Part shown: one piece after another, positions 1 through 7,817 of the stretch
How positions within the stretch are numbered: position 1 is the stretch's first letter
Layout of the letters: every line of letters starts with the position of its first letter
Origin: Salinirubellus salinus
GTDB lineage: Archaea; Halobacteriota; Halobacteria; Halobacteriales; Haloarculaceae
Reading direction: 5' to 3'
Length of the DNA stretch: 64,000 bases
Assembly (NCBI RefSeq): GCF_025231485.1
Contig: NZ_CP104003.1
Location: forward strand, 4,063,383 to 4,127,382
Notes under the pieces: generated by a model
Databases searched by the model: none
The model's input: only the letters and a program-made list of their open reading frames with translations
Told to the model about the DNA's origin: nothing
Translations under genes and position numbers: made by a program

Positions 1-359
1 AATCCACACGGACGTCCCTCGTGGGGGGCCCGACGGCGCCGAGCCAACGGACGGCGACACCGGTGCTGGGGCCGCGAGCGGTGGTCTCTCGACCGCTCGA
101 CCGGTCGCCACCGCGGTCACCCGTCCCCTGCACACCCGCGCCGGCACCACGGCACTGACGGCGACTCGGCGGGCGGCGAACCTGACGGCGACGCGACACC
201 CTCCCGGTCCGTAGTTACCCATAACTTACGAGCAACCACCGGTAACCTACGGGGATATAGTATTGCACCCCGGACCCACAACCGTTATTAGCGGGCACTG
301 TTTACCCCTGACTGCGCAGAAATCCATGAATTGCACAAGACTCTACGAGGTGTCGACCG
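1..359. other. Upstream region without a recognisable gene
   Basis: I see no convincing coding sequence here. The left part is GC-rich and featureless. From about position 212 the sequence becomes more AT-rich and holds the likely promoter of the small membrane protein and TauE pair that follows. A GAGGTG ribosome-binding-like stretch at about 346-351 precedes the ATG at 360. Confidence 0.5.
258..267 (+). promoter_or_regulatory. AGTATTG-type element upstream of the TauE operon
   Basis: The bases TAGTATTGCA lie about 90 bases before the first gene of the sulfur island. The AGTATTG core recurs near the promoters of the universal stress protein, TusA, rhodanese-dioxygenase and second TusA genes. 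That it is a shared operator is inference from the repeated occurrence. Confidence 0.4.
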
Positions 360-509
360 ATGTTCGGGATTGAGAGTGCCTCCGGCCCGGAGGGTGCGGC
401 CCTGATAATCGGGCTGGTACTCGTCGAGGCCCTCATCCTCTACGTCGGCTACGGCGCCCTGGAACGACTGCTCGGTCCGACCCTCACCCGCATCCTGCGG
501 GGTGAGTAG
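360..509 (+). CDS. Small single-span membrane protein (DUF7512-like)
   Basis: This 49-residue protein has one strongly hydrophobic segment at about residues 13-31 (AALIIGLVLVEALILYVGY) and a short basic tail. A GAGGTG motif sits eight bases before the ATG. The stop lies two bases before the GTG of the TauE/SafE gene, so the two are almost certainly co-transcribed. Small proteins of this kind precede TauE genes in other haloarchaea, and I believe they are catalogued as DUF7512, though I cannot verify that here. A role as an accessory subunit of the exporter is inference from position only. Confidence 0.65.
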   Translation: MFGIESASGPEGAALIIGLVLVEALILYVGYGALERLLGPTLTRILRGE

Positions 510-511
510 TC

Positions 512-1543
512 GTGGAACTGTTCGGCGTCGCCGTCACACTCCTGCTCACGTTCGCCGGGTTCGGCGTCCTCATCGGGCTCCTCTTCGGCTTCTTCGGGAT
601 GGGCGGCTCGTTCCTCGTCACCCCCGCACTGCTGGTGATGGGCTACCAGACGGACGTGGCCGTCGCGTCCGGCCTCGCGTTCGTGTTCGGTACCAGCGTC
701 ATCGCCACCCTGAAACACCGTGACCTCGGGCAGGTCGACTACAAGCTCGGGGTGTTGATGATCGCCGGGACCACCGCCGGCATCGAGGTGGGGAAGATGG
801 GCCTCCACTGGCTCCAGGACATCGGGCTCGCCGACACCGTCGTCAGCGTCGCGTACGTGGCGCTGCTGGGCGGCATCGGCGTGTTCATCACCTACACCGC
901 GCTCAAGGGCGACGGCGGCGGTGGGGTGAGCCACGACGCCGACGGCGAGATCGACGCGGACGACATCCCCGACATCGCCAAGAAGATACAGAGCTACCGC
1001 GTCCCCCCGATGATGAAACTCCGCGGCGGCGTGCGCGTCTCGCTCTGGATGATCCTCGTCGTCGCGTTCCTGACGGGGCTGCTCTCGGGGTTCCTCGGCG
1101 TCGGTGGCGGGTTCATCCGCATGCCCGCGCTGTTCTACCTCATCGGCGTCCCCGTCCCCGTGGCGGTCGGGACCGACCTGTTCGAGATCGTCTTCTCGGG
1201 CGGTATCGGGTCGTTCCTCTACGCCATCGACGGTGCGGTCGACCTCGCCATCGTGGCACCCCTGCTGGCCGGTAGTGCCGGCGGTGCCCGCCTCGGCGCG
1301 GCCGCCACCAGCCTCGTCGACGAGGACGACATCAAGGTCTACTTCGGCGTGATGCTGCTGCTGGGCGCCATCGCCGTCGCCGTCCGGAAGATCGGCGGCG
1401 TCATCGAGATGCCCGTCCTCGACACGGTCGCACTGGCCATCATCATCGGCGCGGCGCTGCTCGTCAGTGGCGCCGTCGTCGTCAGCTCCATCCGCGAACT
1501 CCGGACCGAGCGTGCAGACACCACGGTCCAGACCGCGGACTGA
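512..1543 (+). CDS. Sulfite exporter TauE/SafE family protein
   Basis: This 343-residue polytopic membrane protein has the two-fold internal repeat of the TauE/SafE family: FFGMGGSFLVTPAL at about residues 27-40 and FLGVGGGFIRMPAL near residue 195. The halves are separated by an acidic cytoplasmic-type loop at about 135-160. The family exports sulfite, taurine-derived or other sulfur-containing anions. Translation starts at a GTG two bases after the upstream small gene. It heads the sulfur-handling island, so export of sulfite or thiosulfate produced by the downstream dioxygenase chemistry is a reasonable inference. The substrate cannot be read from sequence. Confidence 0.9.
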   Translation: MELFGVAVTLLLTFAGFGVLIGLLFGFFGMGGSFLVTPALLVMGYQTDVAVASGLAFVFGTSVIATLKHRDLGQVDYKLGVLMIAGTTAGIEVGKMGLHWLQDIGLADTVVSVAYVALLGGIGVFITYTALKGDGGGGVSHDADGEIDADDIPDIAKKIQSYRVPPMMKLRGGVRVSLWMILVVAFLTGLLSGFLGVGGGFIRMPALFYLIGVPVPVAVGTDLFEIVFSGGIGSFLYAIDGAVDLAIVAPLLAGSAGGARLGAAATSLVDEDDIKVYFGVMLLLGAIAVAVRKIGGVIEMPVLDTVALAIIIGAALLVSGAVVVSSIRELRTERADTTVQTAD

Positions 1544-1847
1544 ACTGGACCTCGCCCTCCGGCGCCGTCGAGATTCTCGGCAGGTGATCGAGACGGCGTG
1601 CTGACGGCAGCGGACCTCTCTGCCGAACGGACGACATTCAGCGACACCGACGACGGCGGTCCACGATTCGAGGTCGTTCCACGCCGACAGCTCCACGAAC
1701 ACGGGCGGCGCTCCAGCGACGACGTTCTGGTCCCGTAGCGTCGGGAGCTTCGGCGCCAGGCACGGGAGCCCCGTCTCCAGCGTCTCGTCGTCGAACCGAG
1801 CTCGAAAGCGAGACGCTCCATCCGGTCGCGACCGACCCGGGTCGGAC
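1544..1847. other. 304-base gap without a supported gene
   Basis: No gene with convincing codon use or a recognisable family is visible on either strand. A minus-strand frame stays open across it but has no start near a promoter and no family resemblance that I recognise. Confidence 0.5.
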
Positions 1848-2597
1848 TCAGATGAGCGTGACGACGAACGTGTACGCGACTGCTCCGGCGAAGAAGGAGC
1901 GGAACCGTCCACGTTCGGCCTCGGGGAGTTCCTCCTTGATGACGTTGAGGACGATGCCGCCGGAGACGAACGCGAACAGCCCGGTGACGACGAGGGGTCG
2001 AGCGAGCGTGGCCAAGCCGACGGCTGCGCCGAGGAGGGTGGCACCCGCGAGCACCCACCGCCCCACCCGGTCGTACTGTGCCCCGAGGTGGCGGCGTATC
2101 CCGTGGTCGGTGATGCTGAAGTGCAGTCCCATCGCGACGGTGTACAGCAGGAGGTTGACGACGCCTGGTACCTCCTGGTGGAACAGGAGGTAGCCGATGA
2201 GCCCGCTGTAGAGGGCGAACACGGAGATGTACCCCCAGAACACGACCGGCGGTAACTCGGACTGTTCGCCCGTGTTCTGCGCGACGAGGGCCTCCAGCCC
2301 GTAGAACACGACGAACCCGGTGAGCGCGACACCGTAGATCGCCTCTTCGGTGAGCGAGCCCTCCGAGACCCGCGGGTCCTCGACCACGAAGTGGGCTATC
2401 TCCGGGAGGAGCAGGACGAACACGTACGCGACGGCCGCTCCACCGGCGGCCGACAGCGCCGACCGCCCCGCCCCCGTCTCGCTGTCGACTCCCTCGCCGA
2501 CGAGGAGGTGGACCGCCGCCAGGCCGACGGCTGACAGGGAGGCCACGAGCGGGAGTGACTCGAACGGCATCGTCGGAGCCGATGTCGCGAGCAGCAT
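1848..2597 (-). CDS. ZIP-like multi-span membrane protein
   Basis: This 249-residue integral membrane protein has about eight hydrophobic segments. Its overall plan resembles ZIP metal transporters: a family-like segment with HFSITDHGIR near residue 165 and a glycine-rich segment followed by NVIKEELPE near residue 220. The canonical ZIP histidine motif HNxxEG is not clearly present, so metal transport is only a possibility. The ATG at 2597 lies about 30 bases after a TATA-like ACTACTATC on the minus strand, which supports a leaderless start there rather than at the internal Met at 2570. It is convergent with the TauE gene and downstream of the universal stress protein. Confidence 0.5.
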   Translation of the reverse strand: MLLATSAPTMPFESLPLVASLSAVGLAAVHLLVGEGVDSETGAGRSALSAAGGAAVAYVFVLLLPEIAHFVVEDPRVSEGSLTEEAIYGVALTGFVVFYGLEALVAQNTGEQSELPPVVFWGYISVFALYSGLIGYLLFHQEVPGVVNLLLYTVAMGLHFSITDHGIRRHLGAQYDRVGRWVLAGATLLGAAVGLATLARPLVVTGLFAFVSGGIVLNVIKEELPEAERGRFRSFFAGAVAYTFVVTLI

Positions 2598-2675
2598 CTC
2601 TGCGGGGGGAATCGTCGGTCAGGAGATAGTAGTTGACACTATACTCAGCCGAGCCCCACGCTGAGTGCCCGCTCG

Positions 2676-3524
2676 CTACCCGAACTGACGCGGCGGGACG
2701 AGCAGGACGTTACAGCTCGCCCGGGCGGTCACCTTCTCCGAGGTGCTCCCCAGCAGGAGCCGTCTGATGCGGCTCCGCCCGCGCGACCCCATGAGGATGG
2801 ACGTCGGGTCGAACTCGGCCTCGGCGGCCAGGATCTCCTCGACGGCCTCGCCCTCGCGGACGACCGTCCGCGTCTCGATGCCCATCCCCTCGAGGCGGTC
2901 GGCCAGTTCGGCCAGCCGCGCCTCGGCGTCCTCGACCACGTCCGGTTCGCTCCGTCGTTCCGGCGGGGTGACGTGCAGGAGGGTCGCCTCCTGCGTCGCC
3001 TCCTGCAGGTACCGGAACTGCTCGAACGCCCGCTCGGCGTTCTCCGAGAAGTCCGTGGCGTAGAGCACGCGCTGGAACAGGTGTTCGTTGGCGATCTCGT
3101 GCTCGTCCTCCGTCTCGACGATGCGCTGGACGAGCAGCGGCCGGACGGCGGTCCGCGCCACGTCGCGGGCCGTCCCCCCGATGAACCGCTCACGGAGCGG
3201 GCTCTTCCCGCGCGACCCGACGATGATGAGGTCCGCGCCGACCTGTTCGGCCAGGCCGTTGATGCGCCGGTGGGGCGTCCCCCGGACGACGTGTGTCTCG
3301 ACGTCGAACCCCTCCTCCCTGAGGAGGTCCGCCTGCCGCTCGAGTCCGCGGCGGGTCTGCCTCCCGACGTCGCTCCCCGGCATCCCGGTGGTGACGTTGG
3401 GACTGGTGACGTTGAGCAGGTGCACTTCGGTGATGCCGTACCGGCCCAGACACTCGAGACAGATGCGGGACTCGAGGGCCGTCTCGATGGCGTCGGACAG
3501 GTCGGTCGCGAATACGGCTCGCAT
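2676..3524 (-). CDS. Tandem universal stress protein (UspA family)
   Basis: This protein of about 282 residues contains two Usp domains in tandem. The first begins at MRAVFATDLSDAIE and ends with GSRGKSPLRERFIGGTAR. The second begins near FQRVLYATDFSENAE and ends with GSRGRSRIRRLLLGSTSEKV. Both carry the Gx2Gx9G(S/T) nucleotide-binding signature. I chose the ATG at 3524 because the Usp fold starts there and a TATA-like ACTACTATAG lies 25 bases upstream on the minus strand, indicating a leaderless transcript. Usp proteins bind ATP or respond to stress; the partner is unknown. Its promoter carries the CCCA...TGGG element shared with the sulfur genes, which suggests co-regulation. Confidence 0.9.
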   Translation of the reverse strand: MRAVFATDLSDAIETALESRICLECLGRYGITEVHLLNVTSPNVTTGMPGSDVGRQTRRGLERQADLLREEGFDVETHVVRGTPHRRINGLAEQVGADLIIVGSRGKSPLRERFIGGTARDVARTAVRPLLVQRIVETEDEHEIANEHLFQRVLYATDFSENAERAFEQFRYLQEATQEATLLHVTPPERRSEPDVVEDAEARLAELADRLEGMGIETRTVVREGEAVEEILAAEAEFDPTSILMGSRGRSRIRRLLLGSTSEKVTARASCNVLLVPPRQFG

Positions 3525-3548
3525 GCTCGAGTGGTCGTGACCGACGGC

Positions 3549-3581
3549 TATAGTAGTGTTGGTTGTTCCCAATACTCTGGG
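3549..3581 (-). promoter_or_regulatory. TATA box and AGTATTG inverted repeat of the Usp gene
   Basis: Read on the minus strand, CCCAGAGTATTGGG is an inverted repeat with CCCA/TGGG arms. It is followed a few bases later by the TATA-like ACTACTATAG, about 25 bases before the ATG. The position just upstream of the TATA box suits an activator or BRE-adjacent operator. A related CCCAGTAT element occurs in the same place before the TusA gene at 5468. Confidence 0.5.
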
Positions 3582-3627
3582 GGTAGCCGTGGGCAGCTCG
3601 CGGCGCCGATTCGGCGCCGCGGGCCGC

Positions 3628-4089
3628 TCACTCCGCGTCCGGGTCTGCCGCGCCGATGCCGCGTGCCAGCGCGACGAGGTAGCTCAGCCCGCGCCGGACC
3701 TCCGGGTCGCGCAGCGACTTCAGCAACGCCATCGCCGACGCCGACTCGGGGTCGGCTCGCTGGGCGTTCCCGACGCCTTCGAGCAACCGCGCGAGGCCGT
3801 CGCGGGTGTCCGGGTCGCCGGCGGTGTCGGCCAGTTCACCGACGTTCGACCCCATCCGGGCGAGCGAGACGACCATCTCGTCGGTCATCGCGTCCTGCCC
3901 GAGCGCGACCACGTCCAGCAGTTCGTTGACCGAGTCCAGTCGCTCGACGAACGCCGCGACGGCCTCGGGGTTCTCCTCGATGGCCGCGACGAGACGTTCG
4001 TCCGCGAGCGCCTCGGTCGGCTCCGGCGTCTCGGTGGTCTCCTCCGGTCGTTCGGTCTCCATCGCCTCGTTGGTGCTTCCGTCTGTCAT
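3628..4089 (-). CDS. DUF1641 domain protein, partner of the flavoprotein reductase
   Basis: This 153-residue protein starts with a Thr/Glu/Pro-rich acidic tail of about 30 residues. It is followed by the helical DUF1641 pattern, including LDSVNELLDVVALGQDAMTD and a conserved LRDPEVRRGLSYLVALARGIG near the C-terminus. DUF1641 proteins commonly sit next to sulfide:quinone reductase-like flavoproteins or formate dehydrogenase genes, exactly as here, with its start only one base beyond the stop of the flavoprotein. A structural or membrane-tethering role for the reductase is inference. Confidence 0.8.
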   Translation of the reverse strand: MTDGSTNEAMETERPEETTETPEPTEALADERLVAAIEENPEAVAAFVERLDSVNELLDVVALGQDAMTDEMVVSLARMGSNVGELADTAGDPDTRDGLARLLEGVGNAQRADPESASAMALLKSLRDPEVRRGLSYLVALARGIGAADPDAE

Positions 4090-4090
4090 C

Positions 4091-5235
4091 TCAGATCAAC
4101 CCCCGTGCCGTCAGCCAGTACGACTCGTTGTACGCCAGTTTCGCCCAGTGAAGCGACTTCGACGGCGGCTTCGGCGCCGGCGGGTTGGTGTAGTCGAACT
4201 CCACGTAGGAGGCCGAGTCCATCCCCGTCTCGACGAAGCAGACCGTCTTGCCGTCGTAGGTGGCCGTCGCCGGCCGGTCGTGGACGGCGCTCGCGACGCG
4301 CTGGGCCACGACGCCGGCCTCGTAGTGCGCGACGCTCCCCGCCTTCGGGACGCCCGTGTTCGCCGTGTCGCCGAGCGCGTAGACGTCCTCGGCGTTCGTC
4401 GCCGCCAGCGTCTCCTTGTCGACGTCGACCCAGCCACGGTTGCCGAGTCCCGCCGCCTCGATCACCTCGCTCCCCCGGTGGGGCGGGATGGCGACGAGCA
4501 GGTCGTAGTCGAGTTCCGTCCCCTCCATCGTCTCGAGCACCTTCGCATCCGGGTCGACCGTCTCCGGGTTGCAGAACGTCTCGACGTTGATGCCACGCTC
4601 CTCCATCAGCGAGTGTGCCCACTCGGCGATGTGGGGGTTCCCGTGGACCCGCTGGATGGGGTAGGTGTAGGTTATCTCCACGTCCTCGCGCAGGCCGCGC
4701 TTCCGGAACCAGTCGTCGGCCATGAAGACGAACTCGAGCGGCGCCGCGGGACACATGTGCGGCGACCCGATGACCGAGAGCACGAGGTGCCCCTCGGTGA
4801 ACGAGAGCAGCTCCTCCTGCAGCGCGAGGGCGCCCTCCTCGCTGTAGAAGTCGTGGCCCCCTCGACGAGGCCGGGGACCTCCTCGCGGTCGAGTCGCGAC
4901 CCGGTCGCCAGCACGAGGTGGTCGTACCGGCGCGGGCCGTTCCCGTCGCGGTAGACGAGGCGCTTCTCGTCGGTGTCGATCTCGGTCACCCGGTCCTCGA
5001 CGAGGTGGACCCGTCGGTCGAGCAGTTCGCGGAGCGGCCGCCGGCCGTCCGACGGCTCGCGGAGCCCGAACGGGACGTAGAGCCACACGGGTTTGTAGAC
5101 GTGGTCGGGGCCGTCGTTGACGACGGTCACCCGTACCTCGCCCGCGTCGATCTCGGGGCCCAGTCGCTCGGCCAGGTCGTTGGCCAGGACGGCCCCGCCG
5201 GTGCCACCGCCCACGACGACGATCTCCTCGGTCAT
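4091..5235 (-). CDS. Sulfide:quinone oxidoreductase-like FAD flavoprotein (one frameshift)
   Basis: The N-terminal part starts MTEEIVVVGGGTGGAVLAND, a GxGxxG FAD-binding Rossmann motif, and contains the second nucleotide-site motif LVLATGSRLD. The C-terminal part has GSPHMCPAAPLEF and VYALGDTANTGVPKAGSVAH, the second FAD contact of SQR-type type II NADH dehydrogenase relatives, and a conserved tail. The two parts lie in different frames and join at a CCCCC run at 4857-4861. One more C would restore a continuous protein of about 381 residues, so I treat this as a probable base-call error. The start overlaps the stop of the TusA gene (ATGA). The family oxidises sulfide or polysulfide with quinone reduction at the membrane. 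Cys in HMCP is the only obvious candidate redox cysteine in that region. Confidence 0.85.
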
Positions 5236-5468
5236 GACTTTCGCACCAGTATCCGGTAGTGGGTCCCCTCGTCGTCGGTGGCCACTACCTCGTTGCCCGA
5301 CTCGGCGGCCCACTCGGGCACGTCGGTCAGCGACTGTTCCTCGTCGGTCAGGAGCGCGACGACCGCCCCGGTCTCCGCCTCACGGAACGCACCGATGAGT
5401 TCCATGAGCGGCCCGGGGCAGGCCGCACCCCGCGCGTCGACTGTCGTATCCGCTTCTGTCGTGGCCAT
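5232..5468 (-). CDS. TusA-like sulfur carrier protein
   Basis: This 78-residue protein begins MATTEADTTVDARG and carries the CPGP motif (GAACPGPLMELIGAF) of the TusA/SirA/YedF family. The first Cys of the motif carries persulfide sulfur. The ATG at 5468 lies about 30 bases downstream of an ATACTATCC TATA-like box, and the stop overlaps the start of the flavoprotein gene by four bases. Together they form the first genes of a TusA-flavoprotein-DUF1641 operon. In sulfur-oxidising organisms TusA passes sulfane sulfur between rhodaneses and DsrE-type proteins, and both of those are encoded nearby. Confidence 0.9.
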   Translation of the reverse strand: MATTEADTTVDARGAACPGPLMELIGAFREAETGAVVALLTDEEQSLTDVPEWAAESGNEVVATDDEGTHYRILVRKS

Positions 5469-5495
5469 CTTCACATCCGAACATCCGCTCCACGG

Positions 5496-5532
5496 AGGAT
5501 AGTATTGCGCGCTAATTCCAAGATACTGGGAA
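5496..5532 (-). promoter_or_regulatory. Promoter of the TusA-flavoprotein operon with CCCAGTATC element
   Basis: On the minus strand TTCCCAGTATCTTGGAA is an inverted repeat with TTCC/GGAA arms. It is followed by ATACTATCC about 30 bases before the TusA start. The layout (element, about nine bases, TATA box) matches that in front of the universal stress protein gene. Confidence 0.5.
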
Positions 5533-5585
5533 CTGAGTCGACCCGTCGGTTCCGGGACGTAAGCGCGGCGACTCACCGTGACGGC

Positions 5586-6821
5586 TCAGGCCGTCGCCGT
5601 CGCCCAGACCGCCGGGAGCCGCGTGTAGACCTCGGCGTTCCCGACGAGTGCGCGGAGCGTGGTGTACTCGTCGACGGCGTGGACGGTGTCGGTGCCCAGC
5701 GCGAACTCGACGGTCGGGACGCCGGCCTCGCGGAACTTCTTGGCGTCGCCGCCGCCGGTGGCGCTGCGACGGTAGACGCGACCCTCGGTGACGGCCTCGG
5801 CCGTCGAGGCGACGCTCTCGACCAGCGGGCTGTCGAGCGGTTCGTAGGTACCGACGGACCAGCTCGCGTCCTCGATGGCGACGTGCGGGTACTCACGCAG
5901 ACACTCGCGGATGTCGGCGAGCACCGTCGGCGTCTCGACGCCCGCGTTCAGGCGGACGTCGAGCCGTGCGGTGGCCGCCGCCGGCACCGTGTTGACGCTC
6001 TCGCCGCCCTCGATGGTCCCGAGGTTGACCGTCGGGGACGAGAACAGCTCGCGCGCGGCGTCGGCCCCCATCGTCGGCCCGTAGTACGCGACGCTCTCCT
6101 CGACGATGGGTGCCATCGCCTCGGGACCAGGGAGGGGACGTGCCGGCAGGCGCTCGCGGATGGCCGAGACGGCCGCCCAGAGCCGGTCGATGGCGTTCGC
6201 ACCCAGCATCGGCCGCGACCCGTGGGCCGCCTCGCCCTCGGCACGGAGCGTGAGCCAGATGCTCCCCCGGTCGGCGACGGTGACGGAGTGGTTCCCGCCG
6301 CTACAGGTCGTCTCCCCGACGACGCAGGCGTCGGCGTCGACGGCGCCCTGGTCGAGTATCGCCCGGACGCCCGCCGACCCGCCCGTCTCCTCGTCGCTCA
6401 CGAACGCGAACGTGAGGTCGACGGGCGGGTCGGCGTCGGCCGCGACGAACGTCTCGGCGGTGTGGAGCATCGCGGCCAGCGGCCCCTTCATGTCCGTCGC
6501 GCCCCGGCCGTAGACGCGGTCACCGTCGCGTTCGCCGAGCGGGTCGTGTGTCCACTCGGCGGCGTCGAACGGCACCGTATCGAGGTGCCCGTTGTAGAGC
6601 AGGGTCCGGTCGGCCTCGCCCGGGACGGTGGCGAGGACGTTCGGCTTGGCCGGGTCGACCGCGACACGGTCGGTGTCGAGGCCGAGGTCGGCGAGGAACG
6701 ACTCCACGTGGTCGGCGAGCGCGCGCACGTCTCCCGGCGGGTTCTGCGTGTCGACGGCGAGCAGGTCGAGCGCGAGGTCGGCGACCCGTTCGGCCGAGAG
6801 TCGGTCGGTGGGTGGCTCCAT
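5586..6821 (-). CDS. M20 family metallopeptidase (ArgE/DapE/ACY1-like)
   Basis: This 411-residue di-zinc hydrolase has the family landmarks in order: GHLDTVP (His79 and Asp81), GRGATDMKG (bridging Asp110), DEETGG (catalytic Glu144, metal ligand Glu145), GETT near residue 172, and a C-terminal FALGTDTVHAVDEY carrying the last metal-binding His. It has full length for the family. Substrates of M20 enzymes are N-acyl amino acids or small peptides and cannot be assigned more closely. It sits inside the sulfur island but is transcribed as its own unit. No sulfur role is implied by the sequence. Confidence 0.85.
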   Translation of the reverse strand: MEPPTDRLSAERVADLALDLLAVDTQNPPGDVRALADHVESFLADLGLDTDRVAVDPAKPNVLATVPGEADRTLLYNGHLDTVPFDAAEWTHDPLGERDGDRVYGRGATDMKGPLAAMLHTAETFVAADADPPVDLTFAFVSDEETGGSAGVRAILDQGAVDADACVVGETTCSGGNHSVTVADRGSIWLTLRAEGEAAHGSRPMLGANAIDRLWAAVSAIRERLPARPLPGPEAMAPIVEESVAYYGPTMGADAARELFSSPTVNLGTIEGGESVNTVPAAATARLDVRLNAGVETPTVLADIRECLREYPHVAIEDASWSVGTYEPLDSPLVESVASTAEAVTEGRVYRRSATGGGDAKKFREAGVPTVEFALGTDTVHAVDEYTTLRALVGNAEVYTRLPAVWATATA

Positions 6822-6887
6822 CGTCGTGGTGTCAGGTGGACCGCGAGAGACGTAGGTCTACGTGTCGGTACCGGCGTGGGCCGGCGA

Positions 6888-7341
6888 TCAGTCGTCGCTC
6901 GGGACCGCGTCCGCGTCGGTGCTCCGCTGGCTGCGCCAGATGCCCTGGGCGTACGCGCCGATGAACATCCCGGCGATGGCGTACAGGATGGGCCAGTTGC
7001 CCACCCCCAGACTGGCGTAGGCCGCGCCGGGACAGATGCCGGCGAGTCCCCAGCCGACGCCGAAGACGACGCCGCCGACGAGGACGTTCCGGTCGAACGA
7101 CTTCAGGCGCCGTTCGTAGGGTCGGCCCGTCAGGGGGGCGCCGTCCCGGAGCCGCGGGAGCACCCAGAACCCCAGGCCGGCGACGATAGAGCCGCCGAAC
7201 ATCACGAACAGCAGCCCCAGGTCCTCGAACAGGAGGAAGTCGATGACGACCTCCGGGCGCGCCATGTGGCTGTACCCCAGCCCGAAGCCGAAGATCAGCC
7301 CGCCGACGACCACGAGCGGGGCGAACAGGGTGGCGCTTCAC
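6888..7341 (-). CDS. YeeE/YedE-type transporter, second half protein (5-prime frameshift likely)
   Basis: This protein of about 145 residues has around four membrane spans and contains GGLIFGFGLGYSHMARPEVV and GWGLAGICPGAAY, the conserved cysteine segment of the YeeE/YedE (TsuA-like) thiosulfate transporter family. The start is ambiguous. An in-frame GTG exists at 7313, but a GTG at 7341 overlaps the stop of the upstream half-transporter (GTGA) and reads VKRHP, matching the usual short leader. One extra base near 7331 would join it to the conserved LFAPLVVVGG. I therefore extend the gene to 7341. Together with the next gene upstream it forms a two-subunit version of a transporter that is one polypeptide in E. 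coli. Confidence 0.8.
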
Positions 7342-7811
7342 AGGCCACCTCCGAGCGCGGCGATCACGTTCGCCGTGACGATCGCCACCAGGACGAAGGT
7401 CGCGACGCCGATCAGCGAGGTCCGAGAGGCGCTCCCGACCCCGCAGATTCCGTGGCCGGAGGTACACCCCTTGCCGATGCGGGTGCCGACGCCGACGAAG
7501 ATGCCGCCGACGAACAGCCGCCACGGCTCGACCCCGGTCGTCCAGGCACCGCCCTGGAACAGGACGGCGTAGACGGCCGCCCCGAGGACGATGCTGACGG
7601 TGAACAGCACGCGCCAGTCACGCGACGGGCGGTACTGCTGGAACCGCGAGGCGTCCGAGACGTACGAGAGGGTCGACTCGAGGAACGTGCTCGCGCCGGC
7701 GGCGATACCGGTGCCGGCGTAGACGACCAGCGTCCCCAGGCCGACCAGCAACCCTCCGACGGCGTAGCGCTCTACCCCGTTTGGGAAGAAGCCGGCGAGT
7801 CCTTCGAGCAT
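7338..7811 (-). CDS. YeeE/YedE-type transporter, first half protein
   Basis: This 157-residue membrane protein has GLLVGLGTLVVYAGTGIAAG near its N-terminus and GVGTRIGKGCTSGHGICG, the cysteine-containing motif of YeeE/YedE proteins, at about residues 107-124. In bacterial TsuA the corresponding cysteines relay thiosulfate through the membrane. The start codon lies six bases after the stop of the rhodanese-dioxygenase gene, and the stop overlaps the likely start of the second half, so all three are probably one transcript that couples uptake to processing. Confidence 0.85.
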   Translation of the reverse strand: MLEGLAGFFPNGVERYAVGGLLVGLGTLVVYAGTGIAAGASTFLESTLSYVSDASRFQQYRPSRDWRVLFTVSIVLGAAVYAVLFQGGAWTTGVEPWRLFVGGIFVGVGTRIGKGCTSGHGICGVGSASRTSLIGVATFVLVAIVTANVIAALGGGL

Positions 7812-7817
7812 CGGGGC

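Noticed and set aside
1555..1847. A minus-strand stretch with protein-like composition before the ZIP-like gene
   Set aside because: No start, no promoter in the right place and no family that I recognise; not enough to call a gene or remnant.
4091..5235. Calling the split flavoprotein, GMC, SDR, MFS and similar genes pseudogenes
   Set aside because: Each needs just one base in a homopolymer; the conserved motifs on both sides are intact, so sequencing error is the simpler explanation.
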